A DNA stretch of 64,000 nt from an uncultured Ruminococcus sp. (lineage in GTDB: Bacteria; Bacillota_A; Clostridia; Oscillospirales; Ruminococcaceae), in assembly GCA_900315975.1 (NCBI GenBank), contig ONBA01000026.1:6929-70928 (forward strand). The letters run 5' to 3'. The notes below the pieces were generated by a model. It worked only from the letters and a program-made list of their open reading frames with translations, was not told the origin of the DNA and did no database searches. Position numbers and translations under genes: made by a program. Shown piece by piece: positions 24,795 through 34,585 of this stretch (its first letter is position 1; the number at the start of each line of letters is the position of its first letter).

Positions 24795-25886
24795 ATGAAA
24801 ATTCTGGTAATCAGTACAGTTGGATTGATTTATGACGGTATCACCAGTGTAATCCGAGAATACATGAAGGCGATGGATCGCGAGGGGATAGAGTTTTATG
24901 TGGCGGATACAATCAAAACAGAGGATACGGTTCGCAAAGAACTGGAGAATGAGGGTTGTAAGCTTGTTGCTCTGCCGTCACGCCGAAAAGCTCCAGTCGC
25001 GTATTTCATAAAATTAGCTGGATTTATAAGAAAGGAAAAGATTGATATTATTCATGCACACGGCAATAGTGCGACGTTAACAATTGAACTACTTGCTGCC
25101 TGTATTGGCGGATGTAAACGCCGTATCGCACATTCTCATAATACTCGCTGCGATCAAAAGCGGGCTGACCGTCTGTTACGCCCATTGTTTCGGCATTTGT
25201 ATACGGATGCGGTAGCGTGTGGAGTTGAGGCGGGCAAGTGGCTATTCGAGGATAAGCCATTTATTGTACTAAATAATGGCCGGGATTTGGATCGGTTTCG
25301 ATTTCGGGAGGAAATTCGCAGTTCCGTTCGCAAAGAGTACGAACTGGGTGATAGCTTGACGATTGGACATGTCGGTGGATTTGTACCGCAGAAAAATCAT
25401 GATTTTTTACTGAAAATTTATCAGGCATTGCTAAAGCAGAGGCCGGATATCAAACTGTTTATGATCGGTGACGGTGTAAGGCGGGAGGAAATCGAACGAA
25501 AAGCCCAAGAGCTTGGCATCAAAGACAGAATTCAGTTCACTGGAAATACTGACCGGATGGCGGAACTACTTCAGGCAATGGATGTGATGGTGTTGCCATC
25601 TTTGTTTGAAGGACTCCCATTAGTATCTATTGAATGGCAGGCGGCAGGTCTGCCATGCATTATGTCAGACACCATCACCAAGGAATGTGCTGTTACAGAT
25701 TTAATTAACTTTCTGTCGTTAAATGAGGATGCAGATGTTTGGTCTAAGCGCTTGCTACAGATTGCTGCCCGTGATGACCGTCTGTTGCAGTCAAAGAATG
25801 CATGTGCATGGATTCGTCAGAAAGGTTTCGATATTCGTGATAATGCGGCTGTGCTTAAAAAACTGTACATGAAATATGCTGAGTGA
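24795..25886 (+). CDS. GT4 family glycosyltransferase
   Basis: Start at ATG 24795 after GGAG; the longer frame runs back into the Alg13-like gene. The 363-residue product has the GT-B fold: a N-terminal Rossmann start MKILVISTVGLIYDG, IIHAHGNSATL, HSHNTRCDQ, and the C-terminal donor site with HVGGFVPQKNHDFLL and LPSLFEGLPLVSIEWQAAGLP, which contains the conserved E(x7)E-type pair. Retaining mechanism by family. Acts at the cytoplasmic face on the lipid-linked repeat unit. Confidence 0.9.
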   Translation: MKILVISTVGLIYDGITSVIREYMKAMDREGIEFYVADTIKTEDTVRKELENEGCKLVALPSRRKAPVAYFIKLAGFIRKEKIDIIHAHGNSATLTIELLAACIGGCKRRIAHSHNTRCDQKRADRLLRPLFRHLYTDAVACGVEAGKWLFEDKPFIVLNNGRDLDRFRFREEIRSSVRKEYELGDSLTIGHVGGFVPQKNHDFLLKIYQALLKQRPDIKLFMIGDGVRREEIERKAQELGIKDRIQFTGNTDRMAELLQAMDVMVLPSLFEGLPLVSIEWQAAGLPCIMSDTITKECAVTDLINFLSLNEDADVWSKRLLQIAARDDRLLQSKNACAWIRQKGFDIRDNAAVLKKLYMKYAE

Positions 25887-25895
25887 GGTGATTGA

Positions 25896-27014
25896 ATGAA
25901 GGTGCTGAATTTACTGGGGGCGGGTAACATCGGAGGCATTGAGAAACTATGCGAAGATATTGCGGCATATGCAGATTATGAGAATTCATTTGTTTTCTTA
26001 TTTGAAGAGGGCATCGTGTACGACGAAATGAAAGCGGCAGGATATGATGTGTATTCGCTTGTGGGTTATGGGGATAGAAAGGTCAATCATAAACGAATGC
26101 GTGCGTTAACAAAATTGGCTGCTGATTATGATATCATTATTGTCCATCATAGTGCACTAGCAATTCAAATGCTCTATGTTAATTTGAAAAAACAGTATCC
26201 AGAGAAAAAGTTTATTTTGACTGCTCATTCCTGCTTTGAGTTGGATTGGGATAAAGCTAACAAAAATCCACTAAGACGATGGGTAAGATTGAAATACCAG
26301 AAACGGGCTCTTGCTACCTCTGATATGATTATATTTGTATCCAATGCTGGAAGGAAAAGTTATCTTTCGCATTTTAAAATACCAGAAAACAAAATAAGAG
26401 TTGTTTACAATGGTATTGTACTCCCTAAGAAGCAGCCAATTTTTAAAAGCGGGAGAACTGATAGTTTTTTTAGAGTGACGTATATTGGTCGGTTAGTTGA
26501 AGAAAAAGGAGTGCATAATTTGATTCAAGCTGTGGCACTTCTAAAAAAACGCGGAATAGAGTGCGAGGTTAATATTTGTGGTGATGGAAAATACCGCGAA
26601 ATACTCGAAAAGCTTTCTCAGAGTCTAAATGTTACAGAACAAATTCATTTTAGGGGCGTTCAGAGAAATATTGCAAAATATCTCAGTGAAACCGATATTT
26701 TTGTTTATCCTTCCATATGTGAAGAGGTGTTCGGTATTTCCATAGTTGAGGCGCTTGCCTATGGGGTTCCGTGTGTTGCGAATTGTGTAGGTGGTATTCC
26801 AGAAATCATTACAGACGGATACAATGGAGCGATTACCACAGAGAAGACAGCTGATGCATTATGCAATGCTATAGAACGTATCGCTCAAATGTACCAGAGT
26901 CATAAAATAGAAGAAATGAGCCAACATTGTTTTGAAACTGCCGAGAAATTTACGATTCAGAATACAGTAGCAGGGATTAAGATGTGCTGTGAAGCTGTCA
27001 TGAAAGGAGGATAG
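25896..27014 (+). CDS. GT4 family glycosyltransferase
   Basis: 372 residues, second GT-B enzyme of the operon, starting 9 nt after the previous stop. Key parts: LLGAGNIGGIEKLCEDIA near the N-terminus, VVYNGIVLPKK, YIGRLVEEKGVHNLIQAVA (donor phosphate site) and YPSICEEVFGISIVEALAYG with the E(x7)E pair. It probably adds another hexose to the repeat unit. The gene and those downstream are AT-richer than the flanking regions, as is common in capsule loci. Confidence 0.9.
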   Translation: MKVLNLLGAGNIGGIEKLCEDIAAYADYENSFVFLFEEGIVYDEMKAAGYDVYSLVGYGDRKVNHKRMRALTKLAADYDIIIVHHSALAIQMLYVNLKKQYPEKKFILTAHSCFELDWDKANKNPLRRWVRLKYQKRALATSDMIIFVSNAGRKSYLSHFKIPENKIRVVYNGIVLPKKQPIFKSGRTDSFFRVTYIGRLVEEKGVHNLIQAVALLKKRGIECEVNICGDGKYREILEKLSQSLNVTEQIHFRGVQRNIAKYLSETDIFVYPSICEEVFGISIVEALAYGVPCVANCVGGIPEIITDGYNGAITTEKTADALCNAIERIAQMYQSHKIEEMSQHCFETAEKFTIQNTVAGIKMCCEAVMKGG

Positions 27015-27016
27015 AG

Positions 27017-27607
27017 ATGATACAAACAAAGCAGGATCTGAAAGAATATCTTGCACAGGATAAGCAGCAGCTTGGAATCCGCCGTTCATTTCCAAGACCA
27101 TTTGCGGATGAGATATGGAAATATGAGATTTTGCTTCGAAAATACGAGTACTGGTATAATCAAAGCGGGAAGCTTGCGGCACTTCCAAGAGTTTACTATA
27201 AGTTTCGCTTTCACCAGATATCCGTCAAGCTTGGGATTTTCATTGGCCCTAATTGTTGTGGCAAGGGATTGAGCATTGCACATATCAACTGCATCGAGAT
27301 TAATGAAAATGCCAGAATCGGAGAAAACCTTCGCATCCACGAAGGGGTTACGATAGGTGCCTCCGGCGGAGCTGAGGCACCGATAATCGGGGATTGCGTT
27401 TTTCTTGCGTCAGGATGTAAAGTGATGGGTAATGTGTCCATAGCAAGCCATTGTGTTGTAGGAGCGAACGCAGTTGTAGTCAAGGATGTTAAGGAGGAAG
27501 GTGTTACAGTTGGGGGTGTCCCCGCAAAGAAAATCAGCAACAATAATTCGGATCGATTTGTATTCAGAAGTAGCTATCAGGGAAATGGTGACAATATAAG
27601 GGGCTGA
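27017..27607 (+). CDS. serine acetyltransferase-like O-acetyltransferase
   Basis: A 196-residue left-handed beta-helix acyltransferase of the CysE group. Residues 80-180 are hexapeptide repeats (IGPNCCGKGLSIAHINCIEI, ARIGENLRIHEGVTIGA, PIIGDCVFLASGCKVMGNVS) with His98 and His113 as candidate catalytic residues and VGGVPAKK at the acetyl-CoA exit. In capsule operons such proteins acetylate a sugar hydroxyl of the repeat unit. It begins 2 nt after the previous stop with GGAGG overlapping that gene. Confidence 0.87.
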   Translation: MIQTKQDLKEYLAQDKQQLGIRRSFPRPFADEIWKYEILLRKYEYWYNQSGKLAALPRVYYKFRFHQISVKLGIFIGPNCCGKGLSIAHINCIEINENARIGENLRIHEGVTIGASGGAEAPIIGDCVFLASGCKVMGNVSIASHCVVGANAVVVKDVKEEGVTVGGVPAKKISNNNSDRFVFRSSYQGNGDNIRG

Positions 27608-27610
27608 ATT

Positions 27611-28864
27611 ATGCTAAAACTGAAGAAAATTCACGTGAATCCAACATTTAATTTAAGTTCACTGTTGTGCTATTTTATTATGATACCGTTTCTGCATCCG
27701 CGTGGTTTTGATGAATACTCATCCTTGTACAAAAACTTCTTTACAGCTTGGCTGTACGGCTCGTTAGCGATTATCATTGCATTGTATTGCGCTGATGTTG
27801 CAAAGGGGAAAGCAAGGTATAATAAGAGTTTGATGTATATGCTGAGCTACTTTGGTCTCTCAATTATAATTACGATGGCGATTCAACATGGACTTGGGGT
27901 TGGTCTACAAAAAATGATTGCAGCGCCGGTGCTGTGTATGGTATGTGCCTATTATCTCAGGCATGACACACGAGTTTTTTTGGATTGCTTATGTAATCTA
28001 CTCATTATTGTGTTGGGACTCACGGTAGTGGTATTCAATTCGTTTTTTTTCGGACAATACTTTCGTGATGAAATCCATTTGATGTTTATCGGTCATGTGC
28101 AGATAGGGGCACAGCTTGGATTGCTGGGTATTTTTCTGGCATTTCTTCTCAATCGCATTCGAGGAGAATGGTCATGGCGAACTGTTGCTTTGCTGACATT
28201 TTCTGTCGGAACAATGGTGATGTCATTAACTAGTAGCTCATTTTTGTCATTGTTTGTTCTGATTGTTGGTCTCATATATACGAAGATCTCTAAGCGTGGA
28301 AAGCTGCTTAGAATGAATCCGGACATATTTCTGATAATATATTTGTTGTTAAATATTATGCTTTTCGGAATGTTGGCTCTTAACAATTGGCAGTTGCCGT
28401 TCAGCTTTCTTTCCCTAAATGGAAGAAATCATATATGGAAAGAAGGAATGCGGCTTTTTTCTGAACGTAAACTGTTTGGGTATGGTGTCCACGGTGTTCT
28501 GATCAAAGTGTTCTGGAGTCGATGGAATGCGAACGGAAGAGATGGCATGAATTATGCTCATAATCAGATGATACAGGTTCTGTTGGATGGCGGTATTATT
28601 CTCTTCATCAGTTTCCTGATGATGCTTCGGTCTTATTTACAGCCGCTAAAAAAAGTTGAAAAGTCCGTTGGTGCATTCGCAAGGATATGTCTAATGGCAG
28701 TAATTGTGGTCATGGTAGTAGAAAGTACGTTTGAATATTATTATATCCTTCTGTTTCTGTCACTGATTGCTTATCTGCCTGAAATCATGACAATCGAATA
28801 TCCGGTGGGCAGAATGAAAGGAGTGCTTGAAAAATATGGGGTTTCTTTCAGCTATAAAAAGTAA
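27611..28864 (+). CDS. Wzy-type polysaccharide polymerase
   Basis: A 417-residue protein with about ten to twelve hydrophobic segments and the O-antigen ligase/polymerase layout. The large external loop near residues 255-310 contains NGRNHIWKEGMRLFSERKLF, GYGVHG and the HNQMIQVLLDGG motif, seen in Wzy polymerases. It would link repeat units at the outer face of the membrane. It overlaps the next gene and lies between two acetyltransferase genes. Confidence 0.85.
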   Translation: MLKLKKIHVNPTFNLSSLLCYFIMIPFLHPRGFDEYSSLYKNFFTAWLYGSLAIIIALYCADVAKGKARYNKSLMYMLSYFGLSIIITMAIQHGLGVGLQKMIAAPVLCMVCAYYLRHDTRVFLDCLCNLLIIVLGLTVVVFNSFFFGQYFRDEIHLMFIGHVQIGAQLGLLGIFLAFLLNRIRGEWSWRTVALLTFSVGTMVMSLTSSSFLSLFVLIVGLIYTKISKRGKLLRMNPDIFLIIYLLLNIMLFGMLALNNWQLPFSFLSLNGRNHIWKEGMRLFSERKLFGYGVHGVLIKVFWSRWNANGRDGMNYAHNQMIQVLLDGGIILFISFLMMLRSYLQPLKKVEKSVGAFARICLMAVIVVMVVESTFEYYYILLFLSLIAYLPEIMTIEYPVGRMKGVLEKYGVSFSYKK

Positions 28865-29339
28865 ATATTGTCAGGTGTTTTATTCTGCCAAAATTCAAAA
28901 GCGAGCAGCAGAATGCGGAAAGGGTCTATACTGCGGCGGTAAATCATTTGTTACAGCAAATACACACCTTGGAAACTATGTCAATTTTAATGGTATGTCG
29001 ATGACTGGGCAGGGAAAGATCGTCATTGGTGATTATTTTCATTCCGGTCCTGGATGCCAAATCATCACATCCTTTCACAATTATGAGGGCGATGCTATTC
29101 CGTATGATCTCACATTTGTCCATAAGGATGTTATAATCGGAGATTGCGTATGGCTCGGAAACAATGTGATTATACTTGGTGGTGTTACCATTGGGGAAGG
29201 AGCGATAATTCAAGCGGGTTCTGTTGTTTGCAAAAGCATTCCTCCGTATGCAATTGCAGGCGGACATCCGGCAGTTCCGTTTAAATATCGTGACAAGGAG
29301 CATTATGAAAGCTTGAAGCGGAAACAGAAATTTCACTGA
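28836..29339 (+). CDS. maltose O-acetyltransferase-like enzyme
   Basis: A left-handed beta-helix acetyltransferase of 167 residues from ATG 28836 (AAAGGAG is 12 nt upstream; a TTG three codons earlier is the alternative). It overlaps the polymerase gene by 29 nt. Repeats run from GKGLYCGGKSFV to GGVTIGEGAIIQAGSVVCKS, with the catalytic His in IITSFHNYEGD and the C-terminal YAIAGGHPAV. Second acetyl-decoration enzyme of the operon. Confidence 0.85.
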   Translation: MGFLSAIKSKYCQVFYSAKIQKRAAECGKGLYCGGKSFVTANTHLGNYVNFNGMSMTGQGKIVIGDYFHSGPGCQIITSFHNYEGDAIPYDLTFVHKDVIIGDCVWLGNNVIILGGVTIGEGAIIQAGSVVCKSIPPYAIAGGHPAVPFKYRDKEHYESLKRKQKFH

Positions 29340-29357
29340 TAATAGTAAGGAAAGGCT

Positions 29358-30803
29358 ATGGGATTGAAAGGTATTTGGAACAAATATAAGAATTCATCGG
29401 AAACGTTGAAGGCTTCGCTTTGGTATACGGTATGCAATGTTTTATCCAAAGGACTGGCTCTAATCTCAACGCCAATCTTTACGCGGCTTTTGACAGAGGA
29501 GGAATATGGCACATTTGCGATATTTCAGTCATGGTTCAGCATTCTGATTATTTTTACCTCTCTGAATATTTTTATGAGTGGATATACAAAGGGATTGCTA
29601 CTGTTTAAAGGAAAAGAGGCGGAGTATACTTCAGCCTCCTTGACGCAAGCCACGCTAATACTGCTTTGTTTAAGTTGTGCTTATTTTATCAACATTGAAT
29701 TTTGGACAGATTTCTTTGATCTTCCACCACATTTGATGGTGGGACTGTTTTTGGAGCTGCTTTTTATGCCGGCGCTTGATTTTTGGGCTGCACGAAAGCG
29801 GTTTGATTATCAGTATAAGCAGTATGTTGCTGTTACACTGGCGATGAGTGCACTAGGATTGCTCGGCGGTGTTGTTGCAGTCATTCTCTCCAATTTAAAG
29901 CTTGAGGCAAGAGTCTATGCCGATGTAGCGGCAAAGGTACTCTTTTCCGGTATTATTTTTGCTGTTATCTTGCTGCGTGGAAAGAAACTCTATAATAAAG
30001 AATACTGGGTCTATAACTTTAAATTCAATATTCCGCTTTTGCCACACTACCTTTCTAACTATGTGCTGAGTCAGTCGGATCGGATTATGATTGGCAAGAT
30101 GATTGGCAAAGGAGAGGCGGGTATCTACAGTGTTGCATATACGATTTCCATGATGATGAATCTGATTATAACAGCGATTAACAATGCCTTGACACCATAT
30201 ATCTATAAATCCATTGAAGGAAAGACCAGCGAGAATATTAAACGCGTTACTCGTCCTCTGTTTGTTCTGGTAGCAGGCCTCAGTATCCTGACAATGACAT
30301 TTGCACCAGAAATCATTCTGGTATTTGGTGGTCAGAAATATATGGATGCGATATATATTATTCCGCCTGTTTCTGCATCAGTATACTTTATTTTTGTCTA
30401 TGCGATGTTCAGCACCATTGAGTATTACTATCAGAAAACCGGCTTGATTGCCATCGCAACGACAGTATCTGCAGGATTGAATCTAGTTCTAAACTATATT
30501 TTCATCGGATTATTCGGCTATTATGCAGCCGGATATACGACGCTTGTCTGCTACGCTTGCCTTACTCTGGCGCATTTTGTATTCTATAAGAGAGTGCTTT
30601 CACAAGAAATGGGCACGAGCACATCTCTCTATGACGAAAAGGCGATATTATTGACTTCGATTGTAGTTATTATTGTTATGTTACTGATGTCTTTGATTTA
30701 TAGCGTTTTTTGGCTCAGATACCTAATCGTTGTTGCGTTGATTGTTACAGCAGTCATCAAAAGAAAGACGATTAAAGAAACATTACTGCAGTTTAAGAAA
30801 TAA
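29358..30803 (+). CDS. Wzx-type repeat-unit flippase
   Basis: A 481-residue polytopic protein of the polysaccharide exporter (MOP/MATE) superfamily with about 12-14 membrane helices. The N-terminus (TVCNVLSKGLALISTPIFTR) and the EEYGTFAIFQSWFSI segment are characteristic. It moves undecaprenyl-linked repeat units across the membrane for Wzy. RBS AAGGAAAGG-type upstream. Confidence 0.92.
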   Translation: MGLKGIWNKYKNSSETLKASLWYTVCNVLSKGLALISTPIFTRLLTEEEYGTFAIFQSWFSILIIFTSLNIFMSGYTKGLLLFKGKEAEYTSASLTQATLILLCLSCAYFINIEFWTDFFDLPPHLMVGLFLELLFMPALDFWAARKRFDYQYKQYVAVTLAMSALGLLGGVVAVILSNLKLEARVYADVAAKVLFSGIIFAVILLRGKKLYNKEYWVYNFKFNIPLLPHYLSNYVLSQSDRIMIGKMIGKGEAGIYSVAYTISMMMNLIITAINNALTPYIYKSIEGKTSENIKRVTRPLFVLVAGLSILTMTFAPEIILVFGGQKYMDAIYIIPPVSASVYFIFVYAMFSTIEYYYQKTGLIAIATTVSAGLNLVLNYIFIGLFGYYAAGYTTLVCYACLTLAHFVFYKRVLSQEMGTSTSLYDEKAILLTSIVVIIVMLLMSLIYSVFWLRYLIVVALIVTAVIKRKTIKETLLQFKK

Positions 30804-30854
30804 GGACATCCTATGCAGTATTCTATATCTACAATTTAAGAAAGGAAAAGTGCT

Positions 30855-32054
30855 ATGAATCCAATTGCCTATCTCAAGAAAAATGGTATTCGCCATGCTA
30901 TTGAGGTACTGTATAGATTTAAACTGCAGCAAATCATTGAGAAGATAATCCTGATAATAAACAAAAGGAAAAAATTAAAAGACATTATCGTTATTGAGAG
31001 TCATAATGATTTTGACTGCAATGGCGGTGCATTCTATCAGTATTTGATTGATAATGATTATAATCAGTTCTATCGGATTGTCTGGCTACTGAAGAATAAG
31101 CGTGTTCAAAAGTTACCATATAATGTGACGTCTGTATCTCTCAATAAACCAAGTATTCGCAGAGCGTATTATCGTAGCATTTCCAAATTTCTGACATCGG
31201 ATTGTTATTTGAATACAAAGCTGCGCACGGATCAGAAAGCATTCTTTTTTACACATGGTGGGATTAGTCTAAAAAATTGCAAGGGAAGGATGCATATTCC
31301 TGATGAAATAGATTATGTTCTTGCGCCTTCTGAAAACTATGCGCCTATTATGGCAAATCAATTGGATTTGCCGTTTCCGAATGATAAATTCTTATATCTT
31401 GGCTATCCCGTGCATGATTGTTTGTATACACCATCAACAAATGAGATAAAAAAAGTGACGCAACAAAGCTATCACTCTGTTGTGCTTTGGATGCCTACAT
31501 TCCGCAAAGGTGGCGGACACAACAGAGTCGATAGTACCGCTGAACAGCCATTAGGAGTCCCACTCATTGAATCTAAGGCACAACTCCAAATACTGAATGC
31601 ACTTCTGGAAAAGCTAGATTGTTTGCTTATTATCAAGATCCATCCTATGCAGGAAAAAGAAACAATCCGAGTAAAGGAATGTAGCAATATTAAAGTCTTG
31701 ACTGGTGATACTGTCAAGAAACTGAAAATTGACAATTATAAATTGATGAAGGATACGGATGCACTCATCAGCGATTATAGTGCAGTGGCTTTTGATTATC
31801 TTCACTTGGATCGTCCGATTGCGTATGTGATGGCTGACAGAGAAGAGTATAAATTAGGTTTTGTTGTGGAGGATCCGCATGAAATGATGGCAGGAAAGGA
31901 AATACTCAAATTTGATGATATGCTTGACTTTATTCGAGATACGGCAGCCGGCAGAGATGACTACCGGCAGGAAAGAATGGCACTGTCTGAACGCCTGTTC
32001 CAATTCCATGATGGATATAGTTGCAAGCGAATCGCTGAATTTATGGGACTGTAA
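30855..32054 (+). CDS. CDP-glycerol glycerophosphotransferase (TagB/TagF-like)
   Basis: A 399-residue member of the CDP-glycerol glycerophosphotransferase family. Seen are FLTSDCYLNTKLR and FFTHGGISLKN (about 112-141), containing the first catalytic His, LLIIKIHPMQ with the second His, and DALISDYSAVAFDYLHLDRP near residue 300-320, the CDP-binding motif. It should transfer glycerol-phosphate to the polysaccharide at the cytoplasmic face. The GpsA-TagD fusion two genes downstream makes the substrate CDP-glycerol, so the operon is self-sufficient. Good RBS (AAGAAAGGA). Confidence 0.9.
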   Translation: MNPIAYLKKNGIRHAIEVLYRFKLQQIIEKIILIINKRKKLKDIIVIESHNDFDCNGGAFYQYLIDNDYNQFYRIVWLLKNKRVQKLPYNVTSVSLNKPSIRRAYYRSISKFLTSDCYLNTKLRTDQKAFFFTHGGISLKNCKGRMHIPDEIDYVLAPSENYAPIMANQLDLPFPNDKFLYLGYPVHDCLYTPSTNEIKKVTQQSYHSVVLWMPTFRKGGGHNRVDSTAEQPLGVPLIESKAQLQILNALLEKLDCLLIIKIHPMQEKETIRVKECSNIKVLTGDTVKKLKIDNYKLMKDTDALISDYSAVAFDYLHLDRPIAYVMADREEYKLGFVVEDPHEMMAGKEILKFDDMLDFIRDTAAGRDDYRQERMALSERLFQFHDGYSCKRIAEFMGL

Positions 32055-32103
32055 GCTTATGCAGCTGGGTCTTGTGAAATAGCAGAATGAGGAAGTGAAG
32101 AAA

Positions 32104-32919
32104 ATGGAACAGCAAGAGATACTGGATAAAATGCATGGATTGCATCTCATACTAGCCGATGAAGTGAAACGGATTTGTGAAAAATATGACATTCATTATT
32201 TTATGATCGCAGGGACATTGTTGGGTGCGATTAGACATAAGGGGTTTATACCATGGGACGATGATATGGATTTTGGTATGAAGCGCTGTGACTATGAGAA
32301 GTTTCTTGTGGTTAGTGAAAAAGAATTGGATCATAGTGTATTTACATTGCAGACTGACCGAAATGACCGTTATTATGCGTTTAATTTCGCAAAGTTGCGT
32401 TTGAATGGCACAAAGGTTTTGGAGAGCTTTTCATCCAAGGTTTCGACGAATCAGGGAATCTATATTGATATTTTTCCATTGGATTATGTGTATCCCTCTC
32501 CAGTAAAAAGGTTTTTTCAATTCAAATCTTTCTGGTTATTCAGAAACCTGCTTTGGGTAAAATGCGGTTATGGAGATAATGAACGAAAGAAACAGTTTTC
32601 TTACAAACTTGCACATTTTCTCTCCCTGTTCTTTAGTATTAATGCTCTCAAAAAACTTAAGTATCATGCGATTACTGGCTGCAATGAAAGTGAATATTTA
32701 GTCACAAGCGATGGCACATACGGACTGCAACGTGAGACCATAAAATCAAAATGGATTTCTGAAACAGCAGATTATACGTTTGAGGACAGAGTGTATCAGG
32801 GCATCAAGGATTATGATGCATATCTTTCCTATTTTTACGGCGATTATCTGACACCGCCTCCGGAAACAAACAGAAATCATCACGGCAGAATGGAAGTAGA
32901 CTTTGGAAGATATAAATAA
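32104..32919 (+). CDS. LicD-family phosphotransferase
   Basis: A 271-residue LicD protein (ATG 32104, GAGG 10 nt upstream; a GTG three codons earlier is possible). The nucleotidyltransferase-fold core shows YFMIAGTLLGAIRHKGFIPW and the metal-binding WDDDMDFGMKR, followed by YIDIFPLDYVY. Family members move phosphocholine, ribitol-phosphate or related groups onto surface glycans. No choline uptake or kinase genes are here, so a glycerol-phosphate-type substrate from the same operon is as likely as choline. Confidence 0.9.
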   Translation: MEQQEILDKMHGLHLILADEVKRICEKYDIHYFMIAGTLLGAIRHKGFIPWDDDMDFGMKRCDYEKFLVVSEKELDHSVFTLQTDRNDRYYAFNFAKLRLNGTKVLESFSSKVSTNQGIYIDIFPLDYVYPSPVKRFFQFKSFWLFRNLLWVKCGYGDNERKKQFSYKLAHFLSLFFSINALKKLKYHAITGCNESEYLVTSDGTYGLQRETIKSKWISETADYTFEDRVYQGIKDYDAYLSYFYGDYLTPPPETNRNHHGRMEVDFGRYK

Positions 32920-32966
32920 GACCAGATGATACAAAAAATGGAGCACCATCTGAAAGGGGGATTAAT

Positions 32967-34484
32967 ATGTTAAAAATCGGTGTTTTAGGCGCTGGAACTT
33001 GGGGAATTGCCTTAGCAAGAATTATGAGCAATTGCTCACATGAGGTAACGGTTTGGTCTGCACTCCCTGATGAGATCAATGCATTGACTAAGACGCGCAG
33101 GCAGTGCAATCTTCCGGATATGGTGATTCCGGATGAAATCAGGTTTACAGCCGAGCTTCATGAGGTTTGTCAAGAAAAAGATGTGTTGTTTTTGGCCGTT
33201 CCATCTCAGTTTATTCGTGTAACTGCAAGAAGTATGGTGCCTTTTCTGAAAACACGGCAGATTATTGTGAATGTGGCAAAGGGAATCGAACCGGATACGC
33301 ACTTCACAATGACACAGATTATTCAGGATGAGTTGAACAAGGCGGGAGTTACCGATGTTTCGGTGGCTGTACTCTCTGGACCTTCCCATGCTGAGGAGGT
33401 TGCACGGGATATTCCCACAACGATTGTTTCTTCTTGTAATGATGTCAGTGTTGCAGAAACCATCCAGAATATCTTTGCGGATTCCTGTATGCGTGTGTAT
33501 ACTAATTCGGATATGGAAGGCGTGGAACTGTGCGGAGCAATTAAAAATATCATTGCACTTGCAGTCGGCATCTCCCATGGTCTTGGATACGGAGATAATA
33601 CCATGGCTGCGCTAATTACCAGAGGCATAGCAGAAATAACACGCTTGGGAATTGCAATGGGATGCGATCGGGAAACATTTGATGGACTGGCTGGAATTGG
33701 TGATTTGGTTGTCACTGCAACAAGTAAACATAGCCGTAATCAACAATGTGGTTATTATATCGGACAAGGTATGGAGTGTTTTGAAGCTGTTAATCGAGTT
33801 GGGATGGTTGTCGAGGGGATCAATGCTCTTCCGGCTGCCGTTCAGTTAGCAGCTACGTACAAAGTCGAAATGCCAATTGTTGAAATGGTGAATAATGTCA
33901 TAAATCATGGGTTAGATGTGAAACAAGCAGCGGATTGCTTGATGTCACGTGATAAAAAATCAGAGATCAATCCATCTGATTTGCAAATTAATTATGAGTA
34001 TTCACTGCTAAAGAGCAAGAAAGGAACTAGTATGAAGAGAATTATAACATATGGCACTTATGATCTGCTACATTATGGACATATCAATCTTTTGCGTAGA
34101 GCAAAGGCGTTGGGAGATTATTTGATTGTTGTACTTTCGTCAGACGAGTTCAACTGGAATGAAAAGCACAAGAAAACCTATTTCACTTATGAGCAGAGAA
34201 AACAGTTACTGGAGTCGATTCGATATGTTGATCTTGTGATTCCGGAAAATAGCTGGCAGCAAAAGAGGACGGATGTTCACGAATACCATGTGGATACCTT
34301 TGTCATGGGCGATGACTGGAAGGGAAAGTTTGATTTCCTCAAAGAAGAAGGCGTTGATGTTGTCTATCTTCCGCGTACACCTGAAATCAGCAGCAGCCAG
34401 ATGAAAAGGGATCTACATGATACAGATGAGGTTACAGAAGAAAGCAAGACATCTCATGATGATTTAAATACTGATCCAAATTAA
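32967..34484 (+). CDS. GpsA-TagD fusion: glycerol-3-P dehydrogenase / CDP-glycerol synthase
   Basis: A 505-residue two-domain protein. Residues 1-330 are NAD(P)-dependent glycerol-3-phosphate dehydrogenase: GVLGAGTWG (5-13), FLAVPSQ (75-81), VAKGIEPD (103-110), catalytic K193 in GAIKNIIALAVG, and GIGDLVVTA. After a short linker, residues 356-490 are glycerol-3-phosphate cytidylyltransferase: RIITYGTYDLLHYGHINLL with the HYGH motif at 369-372, WNEKHK, and the closing RTPEISSSQMKR. Together they turn DHAP into CDP-glycerol. An internal ATG (34032) with its own RBS (AAAGGA, 8 nt before) could also give free TagD. Confidence 0.93.
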   Translation: MLKIGVLGAGTWGIALARIMSNCSHEVTVWSALPDEINALTKTRRQCNLPDMVIPDEIRFTAELHEVCQEKDVLFLAVPSQFIRVTARSMVPFLKTRQIIVNVAKGIEPDTHFTMTQIIQDELNKAGVTDVSVAVLSGPSHAEEVARDIPTTIVSSCNDVSVAETIQNIFADSCMRVYTNSDMEGVELCGAIKNIIALAVGISHGLGYGDNTMAALITRGIAEITRLGIAMGCDRETFDGLAGIGDLVVTATSKHSRNQQCGYYIGQGMECFEAVNRVGMVVEGINALPAAVQLAATYKVEMPIVEMVNNVINHGLDVKQAADCLMSRDKKSEINPSDLQINYEYSLLKSKKGTSMKRIITYGTYDLLHYGHINLLRRAKALGDYLIVVLSSDEFNWNEKHKKTYFTYEQRKQLLESIRYVDLVIPENSWQQKRTDVHEYHVDTFVMGDDWKGKFDFLKEEGVDVVYLPRTPEISSSQMKRDLHDTDEVTEESKTSHDDLNTDPN

Positions 34485-34585
34485 CGGAGGGCGGTTTGAA
34501 ATATCCAGTCTTCCTGTTTAGACGAGATAATTGCTTGTCAGAATGCTGGTTAAACAATAAAAAACTTACTAAGAGGTAGACTAAT

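Noticed and set aside
34485..34585. glmS ribozyme upstream of glmS
   Set aside because: The leader is only about 100 nt and lacks the conserved ribozyme core and its double-pseudoknot sequences.
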